From Pseudomonadota bacterium (lineage in GTDB: Bacteria > Desulfobacterota > Anaeroferrophillalia > Anaeroferrophillales > Tharpellaceae), in NCBI GenBank assembly GCA_015486505.1, contig WFRP01000193.1, forward strand, positions 1-38,521: 38,521 nucleotides of DNA. The letters run 5' to 3'. This document shows positions 17,764 to 27,260 of this stretch, piece after piece. Positions within the stretch are counted from its first letter, which is position 1, and each line of letters begins with the position of its first letter. A model generated the notes under the pieces. The model was not told the DNA's origin. It did not search any database and was given only the letters and a program-made list of their open reading frames with translations. The position numbers and the translations under genes were made by a program.

Positions 17764-19716
17764 ATGGCTGAGATTTTATTTAGTTCCTGGGGCGGTGAAG
17801 TCGTTGATAACCGCCAAAAAGACGGCCAGGACTTTGAGCCGGTTAATACAGTTGATTTACCGGAATATTTCAGGCAGGATGAAGCGGTTAAGGCCCTGAT
17901 GGGCTGGTACGGCATCGTTATTCGAGATCCGGAAACCGATATTGTCGATTTGAGCCGGGTCTATATTCAGGAAGTTCAGAATAAGTCCTGCGGTAAATGT
18001 TTTCTCTGTCGCATCGGCACCCGGGTTATGGCCGAAACCCTTGAACGAATCTGTAATGGTCAGGGTAAATCCGAAGATCTTGAAATCCTGAAACGTCTGG
18101 CGGATTCAATCCGGGAATCCTCAAAGTGTAACATCGGTCAATCCGGCCCCCTGCCGATTATCGATGCCCTGGAGCATTTTGCAGATGATTTTGCCGCTGC
18201 CGTCAACGCGAAAAAGAGCGTTACTCCCGGCACCTACCACGCAAAACTGACCGCGCCCTGTATGGATGCCTGCCCGATCCATTTAGATATCCCCAATTAC
18301 GTCGAATGTATCAAAGAGGGGCGTTTTGCTGAATCCCTTGATATTATTCGGGAAAAACTGCCGCTGCCGGGGGTTGTCGGTCGGGTCTGTGTTCGTCCCT
18401 GTGAAGAACACTGCCGGCGGATGAATCTTGATGCGCCGATTTCGATCAAGTTCCTCAAACGTTTTGTCGCCGATTATGAATTGGGTAAGGGCAAAGAACC
18501 GGAGTTTACGATTACGCCTTCGGAAAAAACCGGGAAGGTCGCGATTGTTGGCGCGGGGCCCAGCGGTGCGACCTGTGCCTTCCATCTGCGGAAGATGGGG
18601 CATGAAGTCACCGTGTACGAACGTTTCAATGAGCCTGGCGGGATGTCGGCGATGGGGATTCCCGATTATCGCCTGCCGCGGCCGATCTTGAGGGAAGAGG
18701 TTGACCGGATTGAGCGGATGGGGGTGACCTTCAATTACGGAACGACGGTCGGCAAGGATATTAAACTCTCGCAGCTTGAAGCTGAGAATGATGCGGTATT
18801 TATCGCCATCGGGGCCCAGATGGGAACGACGATGGGGGTTGAAGGCGAGGAAGAGAACTATGCCGGTTACATCTCCGGGGTGCAGTATCTTTTGGATATT
18901 AACCAGGGCCGGGACCCCTATCCTGAAGGTAAGAAAGTCGCGGTCATCGGCGGCGGTAACGTCGCGATAGACTGTGTCCGCTGTTCTTTCCGGGTCGCTA
19001 AAGATGATGTCAATCTTATCTATCGCCGGACCAAGAACGAGATGCCCGCCGATGATGTTGAAATTCATGACGCCGAAGAAGAAAAAGTAAATTTTCATTA
19101 TCTTACGCATCCGGTTAAAATTCTGGCCGAAAACGGCAAGGTCGTCGGCCTGCGCTGTGTAAAAATGGAACTCGGCGAGCCCGATGAGAGCGGCCGCCGC
19201 CGGCCGCAGCCGATAGAAGGCTCTGAGTTTGTAATCGATTGTGATATTGTCGTCCCGGCAATCGGTCAGACGATGGATCTTTCGCTTCTCGAAGGGCGTG
19301 AAGATGTCAAGACCACGCGCTGGAAAACGATTGTCGTTGACGAAGTAACCAAGCAGAGCGACCAGCCGAAAATCTTTTCCGGCGGTGACTGTGAAACCGG
19401 GCCCGGGGCTTTGATTACCGCCTGTGCCGGGGGCCGGACCGCGGCTTTTAATATCGATAAACTGATCAACGGCCAACCGCTTGATTACAGCGAGGATGAT
19501 TATTTTGATAAATTTTTCAGCAAGGTCAAGGTTTTTGACCCGGCTGAAGATATCGGATTTCTGGGCGGTCGTGAGCGGAAAGAACTGAAAATGCTGGATC
19601 CGGATACCCGCAAGTTCAGCAACGCTGAAGTTGAGCAGGGATTTTCGATTAATGATGCCATGGCCGAAGCCGATCGTTGTCTGCGCTGTTATCGGGTAGC
19701 AACGGTTAAGGTCTGA
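17764..19716 (+). CDS. NuoF-like 4Fe-4S domain fused to GltD-like FAD/NAD(P)-binding oxidoreductase
   Basis: N-terminal SCGKCFLCRIGTRVMAETLERI...SSKCNIGQSGPLPI (NuoF C-terminal cluster domain), then GltD motifs (VAIVGAGPSGATCAFHLRKMGHEVTVYE, VAVIGGGNVAIDCVRCSFR, SGGDCETGPGALITACAGGRTAA). Confidence 0.9.
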   Translation: MAEILFSSWGGEVVDNRQKDGQDFEPVNTVDLPEYFRQDEAVKALMGWYGIVIRDPETDIVDLSRVYIQEVQNKSCGKCFLCRIGTRVMAETLERICNGQGKSEDLEILKRLADSIRESSKCNIGQSGPLPIIDALEHFADDFAAAVNAKKSVTPGTYHAKLTAPCMDACPIHLDIPNYVECIKEGRFAESLDIIREKLPLPGVVGRVCVRPCEEHCRRMNLDAPISIKFLKRFVADYELGKGKEPEFTITPSEKTGKVAIVGAGPSGATCAFHLRKMGHEVTVYERFNEPGGMSAMGIPDYRLPRPILREEVDRIERMGVTFNYGTTVGKDIKLSQLEAENDAVFIAIGAQMGTTMGVEGEEENYAGYISGVQYLLDINQGRDPYPEGKKVAVIGGGNVAIDCVRCSFRVAKDDVNLIYRRTKNEMPADDVEIHDAEEEKVNFHYLTHPVKILAENGKVVGLRCVKMELGEPDESGRRRPQPIEGSEFVIDCDIVVPAIGQTMDLSLLEGREDVKTTRWKTIVVDEVTKQSDQPKIFSGGDCETGPGALITACAGGRTAAFNIDKLINGQPLDYSEDDYFDKFFSKVKVFDPAEDIGFLGGRERKELKMLDPDTRKFSNAEVEQGFSINDAMAEADRCLRCYRVATVKV

Positions 19717-19732
19717 TCCGGACAGGTTCCCA

Positions 19733-19797
19733 TTAAAGGGCACTTATTTGCGGGCCGTAAGGTCCTGCTTGGGTTGCGGGATCTGTTCCCGCATTAG
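19733..19797 (+). repeat. Partial unit (right module) of repeat family A between the nuoF-like gene and nuoG
   Basis: 'cacttatttgcgggccgtaaggtcctgcttgggttgcgggatctgttcccgcattag'. Confidence 0.8.
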
Positions 19798-19849
19798 CAG
19801 ATATATTTTCGATTTATTTAAGTAAAATTTTTACGCAGGGAAAATTAGT

Positions 19850-22525
19850 ATGGTCACGTTGACGATTGACGGCAAAGAAGTCACCGTCCCCCAGGGAACG
19901 ACCATCCTTGAGGCGGCCCGGAGTGTCGATATCAGAATACCGACACTCTGTTACCACGATCGTTTGAACCCTATCGGTTCATGTCGGATGTGTGTAGTTG
20001 AGATCGAAGGTTATACGCACCCGATGGCGGCCTGTACGACACCGGTTGATGACGGGATTGAGGTTGTTACCTCATCTGAGCGTCTGACCCGGATTCGGCA
20101 GGATTCGCTGAAACTGATTCTGGTTAATCATCCACTTGATTGTCCGGTTTGTGATAAGGGCGGTGAGTGTCTGCTTCAGGATCTGACCTTCGAATTCGGA
20201 ATTGACCAGCTTGAATATCAGGCGGCCAAGGTTGAGCGTGATTCACAATACGCGTCACCTTTGATTCGTTACTGGCCCGACCGTTGTATTATGTGCCTGC
20301 GTTGCGTTACCGCCTGTCAGGAGATTAAAGGGATCGGCGCTATCAGTATCGCTGGTGACGGTTACGGAGCCCAGGTCGTTACGGTGGACGCGGATAAATG
20401 TCAATCCTGTGGCGAATGCCTGCAGGTGTGTCCGACCGGAGCCCTGACTGAAGATTTGAGTCGTTACAAAGGCCGGACCTGGCTGATTGAGCGGGTGCCG
20501 ACCACCTGTACCTATTGCGGTTGCGGCTGTCAGCTTGAACTTAACGTGCAGAACGACCGGATTATAGCGGTAACCACCAAAGACGGGGTCGGCATCAATA
20601 AGGGCAGTCTCTGTGTCAAAGGGCGTTTCGGTTATGAATTCGTCAATAGTGACGAACGTCTGACCAAACCCCTGATTAAGAGGGATGGTAAATTTGAGGA
20701 AGCGAGCTGGGATGAGGCTCTGGATCTGGTAGCGGAGAAGTTTTCGGCAATCAAGGGTGAGTACGGCCCCGGCGCCATCGGCGGCTTGACTTCGGCCCGC
20801 TGCACTAACGAAGAAAACTACCTTTTTCAAAAATTTATGCGCGCGGCGATCGGAACCAATAATGTCGATCACTGCGCCCGGCTCTGACACTCCTCAACTG
20901 TGGCCGGACTGGCCGCAACGTTTGGAAGTGGGGCAATGACCAACCCGATTGCCGATGTCTTGAAGTCCGAGACCGTGCTTGTAACCGGAACCAATACCAC
21001 CGAAAATCATCCGATTTTTGCCAACTACCTGAAAGAGGCCGTACTTAAACACGGCACCAAAATTCTGGTAATTGATCCGCGACGCATCGATTTGGTTGAC
21101 TATGCCGAACTCTACCTGCAGCCGAAGCCGGGCACTGATATTGCCTGGATTAACGGCCTGATGCATATTATTCTCAAGGAAGGCTGGGCCGATCAGCAAT
21201 ATATCGATGAACGCTGTGAGGGCTTTGCCGAATTTGCCGCCAATCTCGAAAAATTTACGCCGGAATATGTCTCCGGAATTACCGGTTTGACCGAAGCCGA
21301 ACTCCGTGCTGCGGCCAAACTTTACGGACAGGCGGCTCCGGCATCAATCCTTTACGCGATGGGCATCACCCAGCATACCAGTGGTACCGATAATGTAAAA
21401 TCACTGGGTAACCTGGCGATGCTCTGCGGTAATATGGGCGTTGCCGGCGGCGGGGTTAATCCGTTGCGCGGTCAAAACAATGTTCAGGGTGCCTGCGATA
21501 TGGGCGGCCTGCCTAATGTTTATACCGGTTATCAGAAAGTTGATGTTGATGAAGTCCGGGAAAAATTTGCCAAAGCCTGGGGTCTTAAAGCCGACGATCT
21601 CGATGCCGCACCCGGACTGAAACTGACCGAGATGTTTCCGGCGGCCGCTGATGGCAAAATTAAAGCCATGTACATTATGGGCGAGAATCCCCTGGTCAGT
21701 GACCCGGATTTAACCCATATTGAGCACTGTGTCGAAGCTCTTGATTTCTTTGTCGTTCAGGATATCTTCCTGACCGAGACCGCGCAGATGGCCGATGTCG
21801 TGTTGCCCGGGGTCTCATTCGCGGAAAAAGACGGGACGTTCGTAAACTCGGAACGACTCGTTCAGCGGGTGCGCAAAGCCCTGACAATTCCCGGTGAGGC
21901 TCGCGCAGACAGTGAGATTATCGCTGAGATCGCAACCCGGATGGGTTATGAGATGAAATATAAAGATGCGGCCGCGATCATGAAAGAGATCAATGATGTG
22001 ACCCCGAGCTACGGCGGTATCACTTATGAGCGGCTGGAAAACGGCGGTCTCGCCTGGCCCTGCCCCGATGTTGAGCATCCGGGAACCCCGATTCTGCATG
22101 TCGATAAGTTTGCCCGCGGTAAAGGTTTGTTTTTTGCGATTGATCATCAGCCGCCGGCTGAACTCTGTGATAAAGAGTATCCTTTTGTGCTTTCGACCGG
22201 TCGGGTGCTGTCCCATTTCCATACCGGGACTATGACCCGTAAAGGTGAAGGCTTAAATAAGGTTCATCCTGAGGTCAAAGCAGAAATCAATCCTGAAGAT
22301 GCCGCGCGTCTCGGGGTTGTCGAAGGTGACCTTCTGAAGATCACCTCCCGGCGCGGTGCGATTGAGGTCAAGGCAATGCTCAGCGACCGGCCCGCGTCCG
22401 GGGTGGTCTTTGTTCCTTTCCATTTCCATGAAGTTGCCGTTAACCGCCTGACTAATGCCGCCCTTGATCCGGTTGCTAAAATTCCGGAATACAAGGTCTG
22501 CGCGATAAAGGTTGAGAAAGCTTAA
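19850..22525 (+). CDS. fdhA: NuoG-position formate dehydrogenase alpha subunit, selenoprotein (UGA/Sec at 20885-20887)
   Basis: Two ORF-track pieces in one frame. NuoG/FDH N-terminal Fe-S domains, [55 protein letters not shown] (FDH active-site Arg region). Confidence 0.93.
20899..20917 (+). promoter_or_regulatory. Candidate SECIS hairpin of the formate dehydrogenase gene
   Basis: 7-bp stem TGTGGCC / GGCCGCA around loop GGACT, starting 11 nt after the TGA. Confidence 0.6.
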
Positions 22526-22580
22526 TTAAAGTTTGTCTCCATATTAAGAACCGATTTCACCGTTTGAAGAGGTACGACGG

Positions 22581-23567
22581 ATGCTGGAATATATGACCAT
22601 ATTGATAATCAAAGCGTTAGTGGCGTTTACCGTTAGCTTACTGATTGTAGCTTATTCGACCTGGATCGAGCGCAAGGTTTTAGGCCATGTCCAGTTGCGG
22701 CACGGCCCGCGCCGGGTCGGCTTTCATGGTCTTTTGCAGCCGATTGCTGATGGTATCAAAGGCTTTTTCAAGGAAGAGCTGGTGCCGGATAATGCTGATA
22801 AACCGCTCTTTCTGCTCGCTCCGGTTATCAGTATCGCGGCCGCGGTGGCCCTGATTGTAATCGTTCCTTTCGGGGACAAGGTTACCATCATGGGACATGA
22901 AATCACCCTCTATCTGACCGATCTTGATGTCGGGGTCCTCTTTGTTCTCGGGATCTCAACGATCGGCGCCTACGGCGGTATCCTCGGGGGCTGGTCCTCG
23001 GGTAATAAATACGGGGTTATCGGCGGCTTGCGCGGCGCGGCCCAGATGATAAGTTATGAGCTTTCGATGGCGCTGGCGGTTATCGCCGTGGTTATGGTCA
23101 GCGGCTCTTTAAGCCTGATTGACATAGTCAACGCGCAGACCGGGCTCTGGAATATCGTCAAGCAGCCGTTTGCCTTTGTTCTTTTTATTATCTGCGGCCT
23201 GGCTGAAATCAACCGGACTCCGTTTGATATGCCCGAAGCTGAGGCTGAGTTGGCCTGTGGTTTCAACGTCGAATACAGCTCAATGAAATTCGCCCTCTTC
23301 TTCATGGCGGAATACTGCCATATGTTTGTCTTTTCCGCGCTGGTCACGACCTTCTTTCTCGGCGGCTGGCATGGGCCGATTATCGATGGTCCGCACTGGT
23401 TTTTCCTTAAAACTTTTCTGGTTATTTTCTTCTGTGTCTGGGAGCGTTCAACCTTTCCCCGCCTGCGTTATGATCAGATTATGAGTTTCGGCTGGAAAAT
23501 TCTTCTGCCTTTCGGCCTGTTGAATATCCTTTTGACCGGGTTGTGGATGATAGTTTTTAATATGTAA
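22581..23567 (+). CDS. nuoH: NADH-quinone oxidoreductase subunit H
   Basis: 328 aa; ERKVLGHVQLRHGPRRVGFHGLLQPIADGIK, AEINRTPFDMPEAEAELACGFNVEYSSMKF. Confidence 0.97.
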   Translation: MLEYMTILIIKALVAFTVSLLIVAYSTWIERKVLGHVQLRHGPRRVGFHGLLQPIADGIKGFFKEELVPDNADKPLFLLAPVISIAAAVALIVIVPFGDKVTIMGHEITLYLTDLDVGVLFVLGISTIGAYGGILGGWSSGNKYGVIGGLRGAAQMISYELSMALAVIAVVMVSGSLSLIDIVNAQTGLWNIVKQPFAFVLFIICGLAEINRTPFDMPEAEAELACGFNVEYSSMKFALFFMAEYCHMFVFSALVTTFFLGGWHGPIIDGPHWFFLKTFLVIFFCVWERSTFPRLRYDQIMSFGWKILLPFGLLNILLTGLWMIVFNM

Positions 23568-23608
23568 TTCAGTCTCTTTATGACTGTAGATTTTTCGACG
23601 AGGATAAC

Positions 23609-24085
23609 ATGGCAGATAAAGATTACATACTCAACATTACTGATCGGCGGCCGACCGGCAAATATATAACGCCGATTCTTAAGGGCTTAGGTTATACCCT
23701 GAAGAATTTTTTCAGTAAGCCGATCACGATCAAGTACCCGACTGAACGGCGGGAAGTCAGTGATCGCTGGCGCGGTCTGCATCGTCTTAAAGTCGATGAC
23801 AAGGGTGCCCTTAAATGCGTTGCCTGCGGCCTCTGCGCAAAAATCTGCCCGCCTCAGGCGATAACCATTGTACCTTACGAAGAAGCGGGCCAGACCCGTT
23901 ACCCGAAAGAGTTTGTAATTGATGAGTTGCGTTGCATCTTCTGCGGTTTCTGTCAGGAAGCCTGCCCGAAAGACGCGATTGAACTGACCAAGGTTTACGA
24001 TTTTGTTGATTACGAGCGCAAAGATTTTATTTTCGACATCGAAAAATTGAAAACCCCGGAAAAATATATCTTCAACGGCAAATAG
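23609..24085 (+). CDS. nuoI: NADH-quinone oxidoreductase subunit I
   Basis: 158 aa; two 4Fe-4S motifs CVACGLCAKICP and CIFCGFCQEACP. Confidence 0.96.
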   Translation: MADKDYILNITDRRPTGKYITPILKGLGYTLKNFFSKPITIKYPTERREVSDRWRGLHRLKVDDKGALKCVACGLCAKICPPQAITIVPYEEAGQTRYPKEFVIDELRCIFCGFCQEACPKDAIELTKVYDFVDYERKDFIFDIEKLKTPEKYIFNGK

Positions 24086-24098
24086 TGGGAGTAGATTG

Positions 24099-24608
24099 AT
24101 GGAACTGGTATTTTTATTGATATGCGGCGGAGTGGCGGTTATCGCCTCGTTGCTGGTTATCTTTGCGCGCTCAACCTTGCACAGTGCTCTGTGGATGGTT
24201 TTATCATTCTTTATGATTGCGGTAGTCTATGTGTTGCTGCAGGCCCAGTTTCTGGCGATGTTGCAGGTAATAGTCTATGCCGGGGCGATTATGATGTTTA
24301 TTATCTACGCGATTATGATGCTGAATCTGCGGCAGGAATCGCGGCAGAAGACCGGCGCCCGGATCTCCAAGATTATCGGTGTCGGCTCTCTGATTGTGCT
24401 TTTTCTTGAACTTATGCTGGTCAGCCTCGGGAACAATCTGACGCCTATCCCGGGCCCGGTTTCTGAAAAACTGGTGGCAACCTACGGCCGTATGGCGGTG
24501 ATCTCGAATTTTCTTTTTTCCGACTATCTGTTGCCGTTTGAAGTTGTTTCCATTCTCCTGACTGCGGGGGTTGTCGGCGCCGTAGTTCTGGCTAAACGCG
24601 AAAGATAA
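24099..24608 (+). CDS. nuoJ: NADH-quinone oxidoreductase subunit J
   Basis: HSALWMVLSFFMIAVVYVLLQAQFLAMLQVIVYAGAIMMFIIYAIMML. Confidence 0.96.
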   Translation: MELVFLLICGGVAVIASLLVIFARSTLHSALWMVLSFFMIAVVYVLLQAQFLAMLQVIVYAGAIMMFIIYAIMMLNLRQESRQKTGARISKIIGVGSLIVLFLELMLVSLGNNLTPIPGPVSEKLVATYGRMAVISNFLFSDYLLPFEVVSILLTAGVVGAVVLAKRER

Positions 24609-24620
24609 GGGGGAAAGGTA

Positions 24621-24926
24621 ATGGTTGATAATCAAAGTATATATCTGGCGCTCGCAATTACTCTTTTTATTATCGGGGCTGTCGGTGCGATCTGCCGCCG
24701 CAATGCGATTGTGGTTTTTATGTGTATCGAAATTATGCTGGCCGGAGTCGGTATTGCGTTTGTGACCTTCAGCAGCGCAAATCATTCTCTCGACGGTATC
24801 TTTATGGTTATTTTCGTTATGGCGGTGGCGGCGGCGGAAGCCGCGGTCGGGCTGGCGATTTTTCTGCTGATGTATCGTAAACTCGGTACGATTGATCTCG
24901 ATAAATTTAACCTCTTAAAGTGGTAA
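24621..24926 (+). CDS. nuoK: NADH-quinone oxidoreductase subunit K
   Basis: 101 aa; CIEIMLAGVGIAFVTFSS, VAAAEAAVGLAIFLLMYR. Confidence 0.96.
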   Translation: MVDNQSIYLALAITLFIIGAVGAICRRNAIVVFMCIEIMLAGVGIAFVTFSSANHSLDGIFMVIFVMAVAAAEAAVGLAIFLLMYRKLGTIDLDKFNLLKW

Positions 24927-25046
24927 GGGCTGTTGCCGTTATAGTTTTGGCGGAGCCTAACCTTAGGACCTAATAAATAAAATCTGTTTCCAGGAGCCTT
25001 CGGGCTTTGGGAATAACGTTTTCTGATTTTTTAAGGAGATAGACGA

Positions 25047-27170
25047 ATGTTCGATTATATCTGGTTGGTACCGGTCTTTCCGGCCATCGGTGTCTTGATT
25101 AACGGTTTGCTCGGACGCCGAATCGAAGCGATCAATAAAAATTTGATCCACTGGATAGCCTGTGGTGTGATTGCTCTCTCCTTTATCGTTACCTGCACGA
25201 TTTTTTATCAACTGCTGCAGTTGCCGGCGGCTGAGCGTTTGCATCAGGTGACTTGTTTTACCTGGATTCACAGCGGCGTTCTTAAAACCTACGTTGCCTA
25301 CCAGATCGACCCGCTCTCAATGATGATGGCGATGTTCGTCATCGGTATCGGGTTTCTTATCCATGTTTACTCAATCGGCTATATGGATGGCGATCCGGGC
25401 CGATATTACCGCTTTTTTGTCTATCTTAATCTTTTCATGTTTTCAATGATCAACCTGATTCTGGCCAATAACTATCTTTTGATGTTTCTCGGCTGGGAAG
25501 GTGTTGGTTTATGCTCATATCTGTTGATCGGTTTCTGGTTTGAAGAGGAAGCCAATGCGGTTGCCGGGAAAAAAGCCTTTATTACCAACCGGGTTGGTGA
25601 CTTCGCTTTCCTGATCGGGATGTTCCTGCTTTTTACCGGGCTCGGTGAACATGGCGTCTGGAGTCTGCAGTTTGATAAAGTGTTTACGCATGTTCACCTC
25701 CTGACGAGCAGTCAGGCGACGGCTATCTGTCTCCTCTTCTTTATCGGTTGTACGGCGAAGTCAGCCCAGATTCCGCTCTATGTCTGGCTTCCCGATGCGA
25801 TGGCGGGTCCGACGCCGGTATCGGCGCTGATCCATGCCGCCACGATGGTAACCTCGGGTGTCTATATGATTACCCGGTCTAATATCCTGTTTTCGATGTC
25901 GCCGTTGGCAATGGGGGTTGTGGCTACCGTAGGAGCTATGACCGCCCTGTTTGCGGCATCGATCGGCCTGGTGCAGAACGATATTAAAAAGGTTCTGGCC
26001 TACTCGACCGTAAGTCAGCTCGGTTATATGTTTTTGGGCCTGGGGGTTGGCGCTTTTGCCGCCGGTATGTTCCACGTTTTGACTCACGCTTTTTTCAAAG
26101 CTCTGCTGTTTTTGGGCTCCGGCGCAGTAATCCATTCGATGCATCATGCCTACCATAAAGTTCATTCCCACGATGACGCTCAGGATATGCGCAATATGGG
26201 GGGATTGCGGAGTAAGACTCCAATCACATACTGGACTTTCCTGATTGGAACTTTGGCGATCTCCGGAATCCCGGGATTCTCCGGTTTCTTCAGTAAAGAT
26301 GAAATCCTCTGGCAGGCCTACAGCAGCCCCCAGGGTCACTGGCTGCTCTGGCTGATCGGCGCCGTTGCGGCGGGGATGACCGCATTTTATATGTTTCGCC
26401 TGGTCTTTATGACATTTTTTAATGATTGCCGGGCCGGTGAGGCGGCCGAGCATATCCATGAATCCCCGGCAACCATGACGGTGCCCTTATGTGTTCTGGC
26501 TTTCTTAGCGGCGGTCGGAGGCTATCTTGGTGTCCCCCATGCGCTCGGCGGCAGCAATCTTTTTGAACATTTTCTTGAGCCGATTATGGGGATGGGTGAT
26601 GGCAAACTTCTCCAGGATGCGGCCACAGCGGTTGCCCACGGTGCCCATCACGTTGTGCATGCGGCCGGAGAAACAATGCACGCCGCGGCCGGCCATGTTG
26701 CCGAAACCGTCCATACGGCGGCACATGCCGCGGCCGGTCACGCCGAAGTCGAAGCCCATCACGGTGGGCATCAGCCGCTCTGGCTTGAATATCTGCTGAT
26801 GGTGATTTCGGTGGCTCTGGCCTGCGGCGGAATCTTTATTGCCTATATGCTCTATATCGTCAAACGAGAGATCCCGGCGGCGCTGGCGGAAAAATACGCC
26901 TTTATCCATAGATTGCTGCTGAACAAATGGTATATCGATGAACTTTACGACGTGGTAATCATTTCACCTTTACGCGGCTTCAGCTATTTTCTCTGGAAGG
27001 GAATAGATGTCGGAGTGGTTGATTACATCGTCAACGGCGTTGCCCGGATCGTTGGCTGGGGGAGCACGGCGGTGCGTTATATGCAGTCCGGTTATGTGCA
27101 GAGTTACGCGGTGTCAGTGGTTTTCGGGACGGTGGTTTTACTCGCCTACTATTTCCTGAAGGCGCTGTAG
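25047..27170 (+). CDS. nuoL: NADH-quinone oxidoreductase subunit L
   Basis: 707 aa; FLGWEGVGLCSYLLIGFWFEE, AKSAQIPLYVWLPDAMAGPTPVSALIHAATMVTSGVYM. Confidence 0.97.
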   Translation: MFDYIWLVPVFPAIGVLINGLLGRRIEAINKNLIHWIACGVIALSFIVTCTIFYQLLQLPAAERLHQVTCFTWIHSGVLKTYVAYQIDPLSMMMAMFVIGIGFLIHVYSIGYMDGDPGRYYRFFVYLNLFMFSMINLILANNYLLMFLGWEGVGLCSYLLIGFWFEEEANAVAGKKAFITNRVGDFAFLIGMFLLFTGLGEHGVWSLQFDKVFTHVHLLTSSQATAICLLFFIGCTAKSAQIPLYVWLPDAMAGPTPVSALIHAATMVTSGVYMITRSNILFSMSPLAMGVVATVGAMTALFAASIGLVQNDIKKVLAYSTVSQLGYMFLGLGVGAFAAGMFHVLTHAFFKALLFLGSGAVIHSMHHAYHKVHSHDDAQDMRNMGGLRSKTPITYWTFLIGTLAISGIPGFSGFFSKDEILWQAYSSPQGHWLLWLIGAVAAGMTAFYMFRLVFMTFFNDCRAGEAAEHIHESPATMTVPLCVLAFLAAVGGYLGVPHALGGSNLFEHFLEPIMGMGDGKLLQDAATAVAHGAHHVVHAAGETMHAAAGHVAETVHTAAHAAAGHAEVEAHHGGHQPLWLEYLLMVISVALACGGIFIAYMLYIVKREIPAALAEKYAFIHRLLLNKWYIDELYDVVIISPLRGFSYFLWKGIDVGVVDYIVNGVARIVGWGSTAVRYMQSGYVQSYAVSVVFGTVVLLAYYFLKAL

Positions 27171-27260
27171 GCGGCATCAACGGCAAGTTAGCTTGAATAA
27201 TTTAATCAATATTTACAAATCCCATATACACAAAAATAGCTACTGCAGGGAGAGCGATAG

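Noticed and set aside
18283-19743. 486-aa ORF on the minus strand
   Set aside because: Entirely antisense to the well-supported NuoF-GltD gene; shadow ORF of a GC-rich coding region.
20885-20900. nuoG/fdhA as two separate genes or a nonsense pseudogene (ORF track 19850-20887 and 20900-22525)
   Set aside because: Both parts are in one frame and the TGA is exactly at the formate dehydrogenase Sec position (HCARL-U-H), so it is one selenoprotein gene.
25761-26459. 232-aa minus-strand ORF inside nuoL (and similar antisense ORFs in nuoM, nuoN, rarA, uvrC)
   Set aside because: Antisense to conserved genes, low-complexity basic composition, no recognisable domain.
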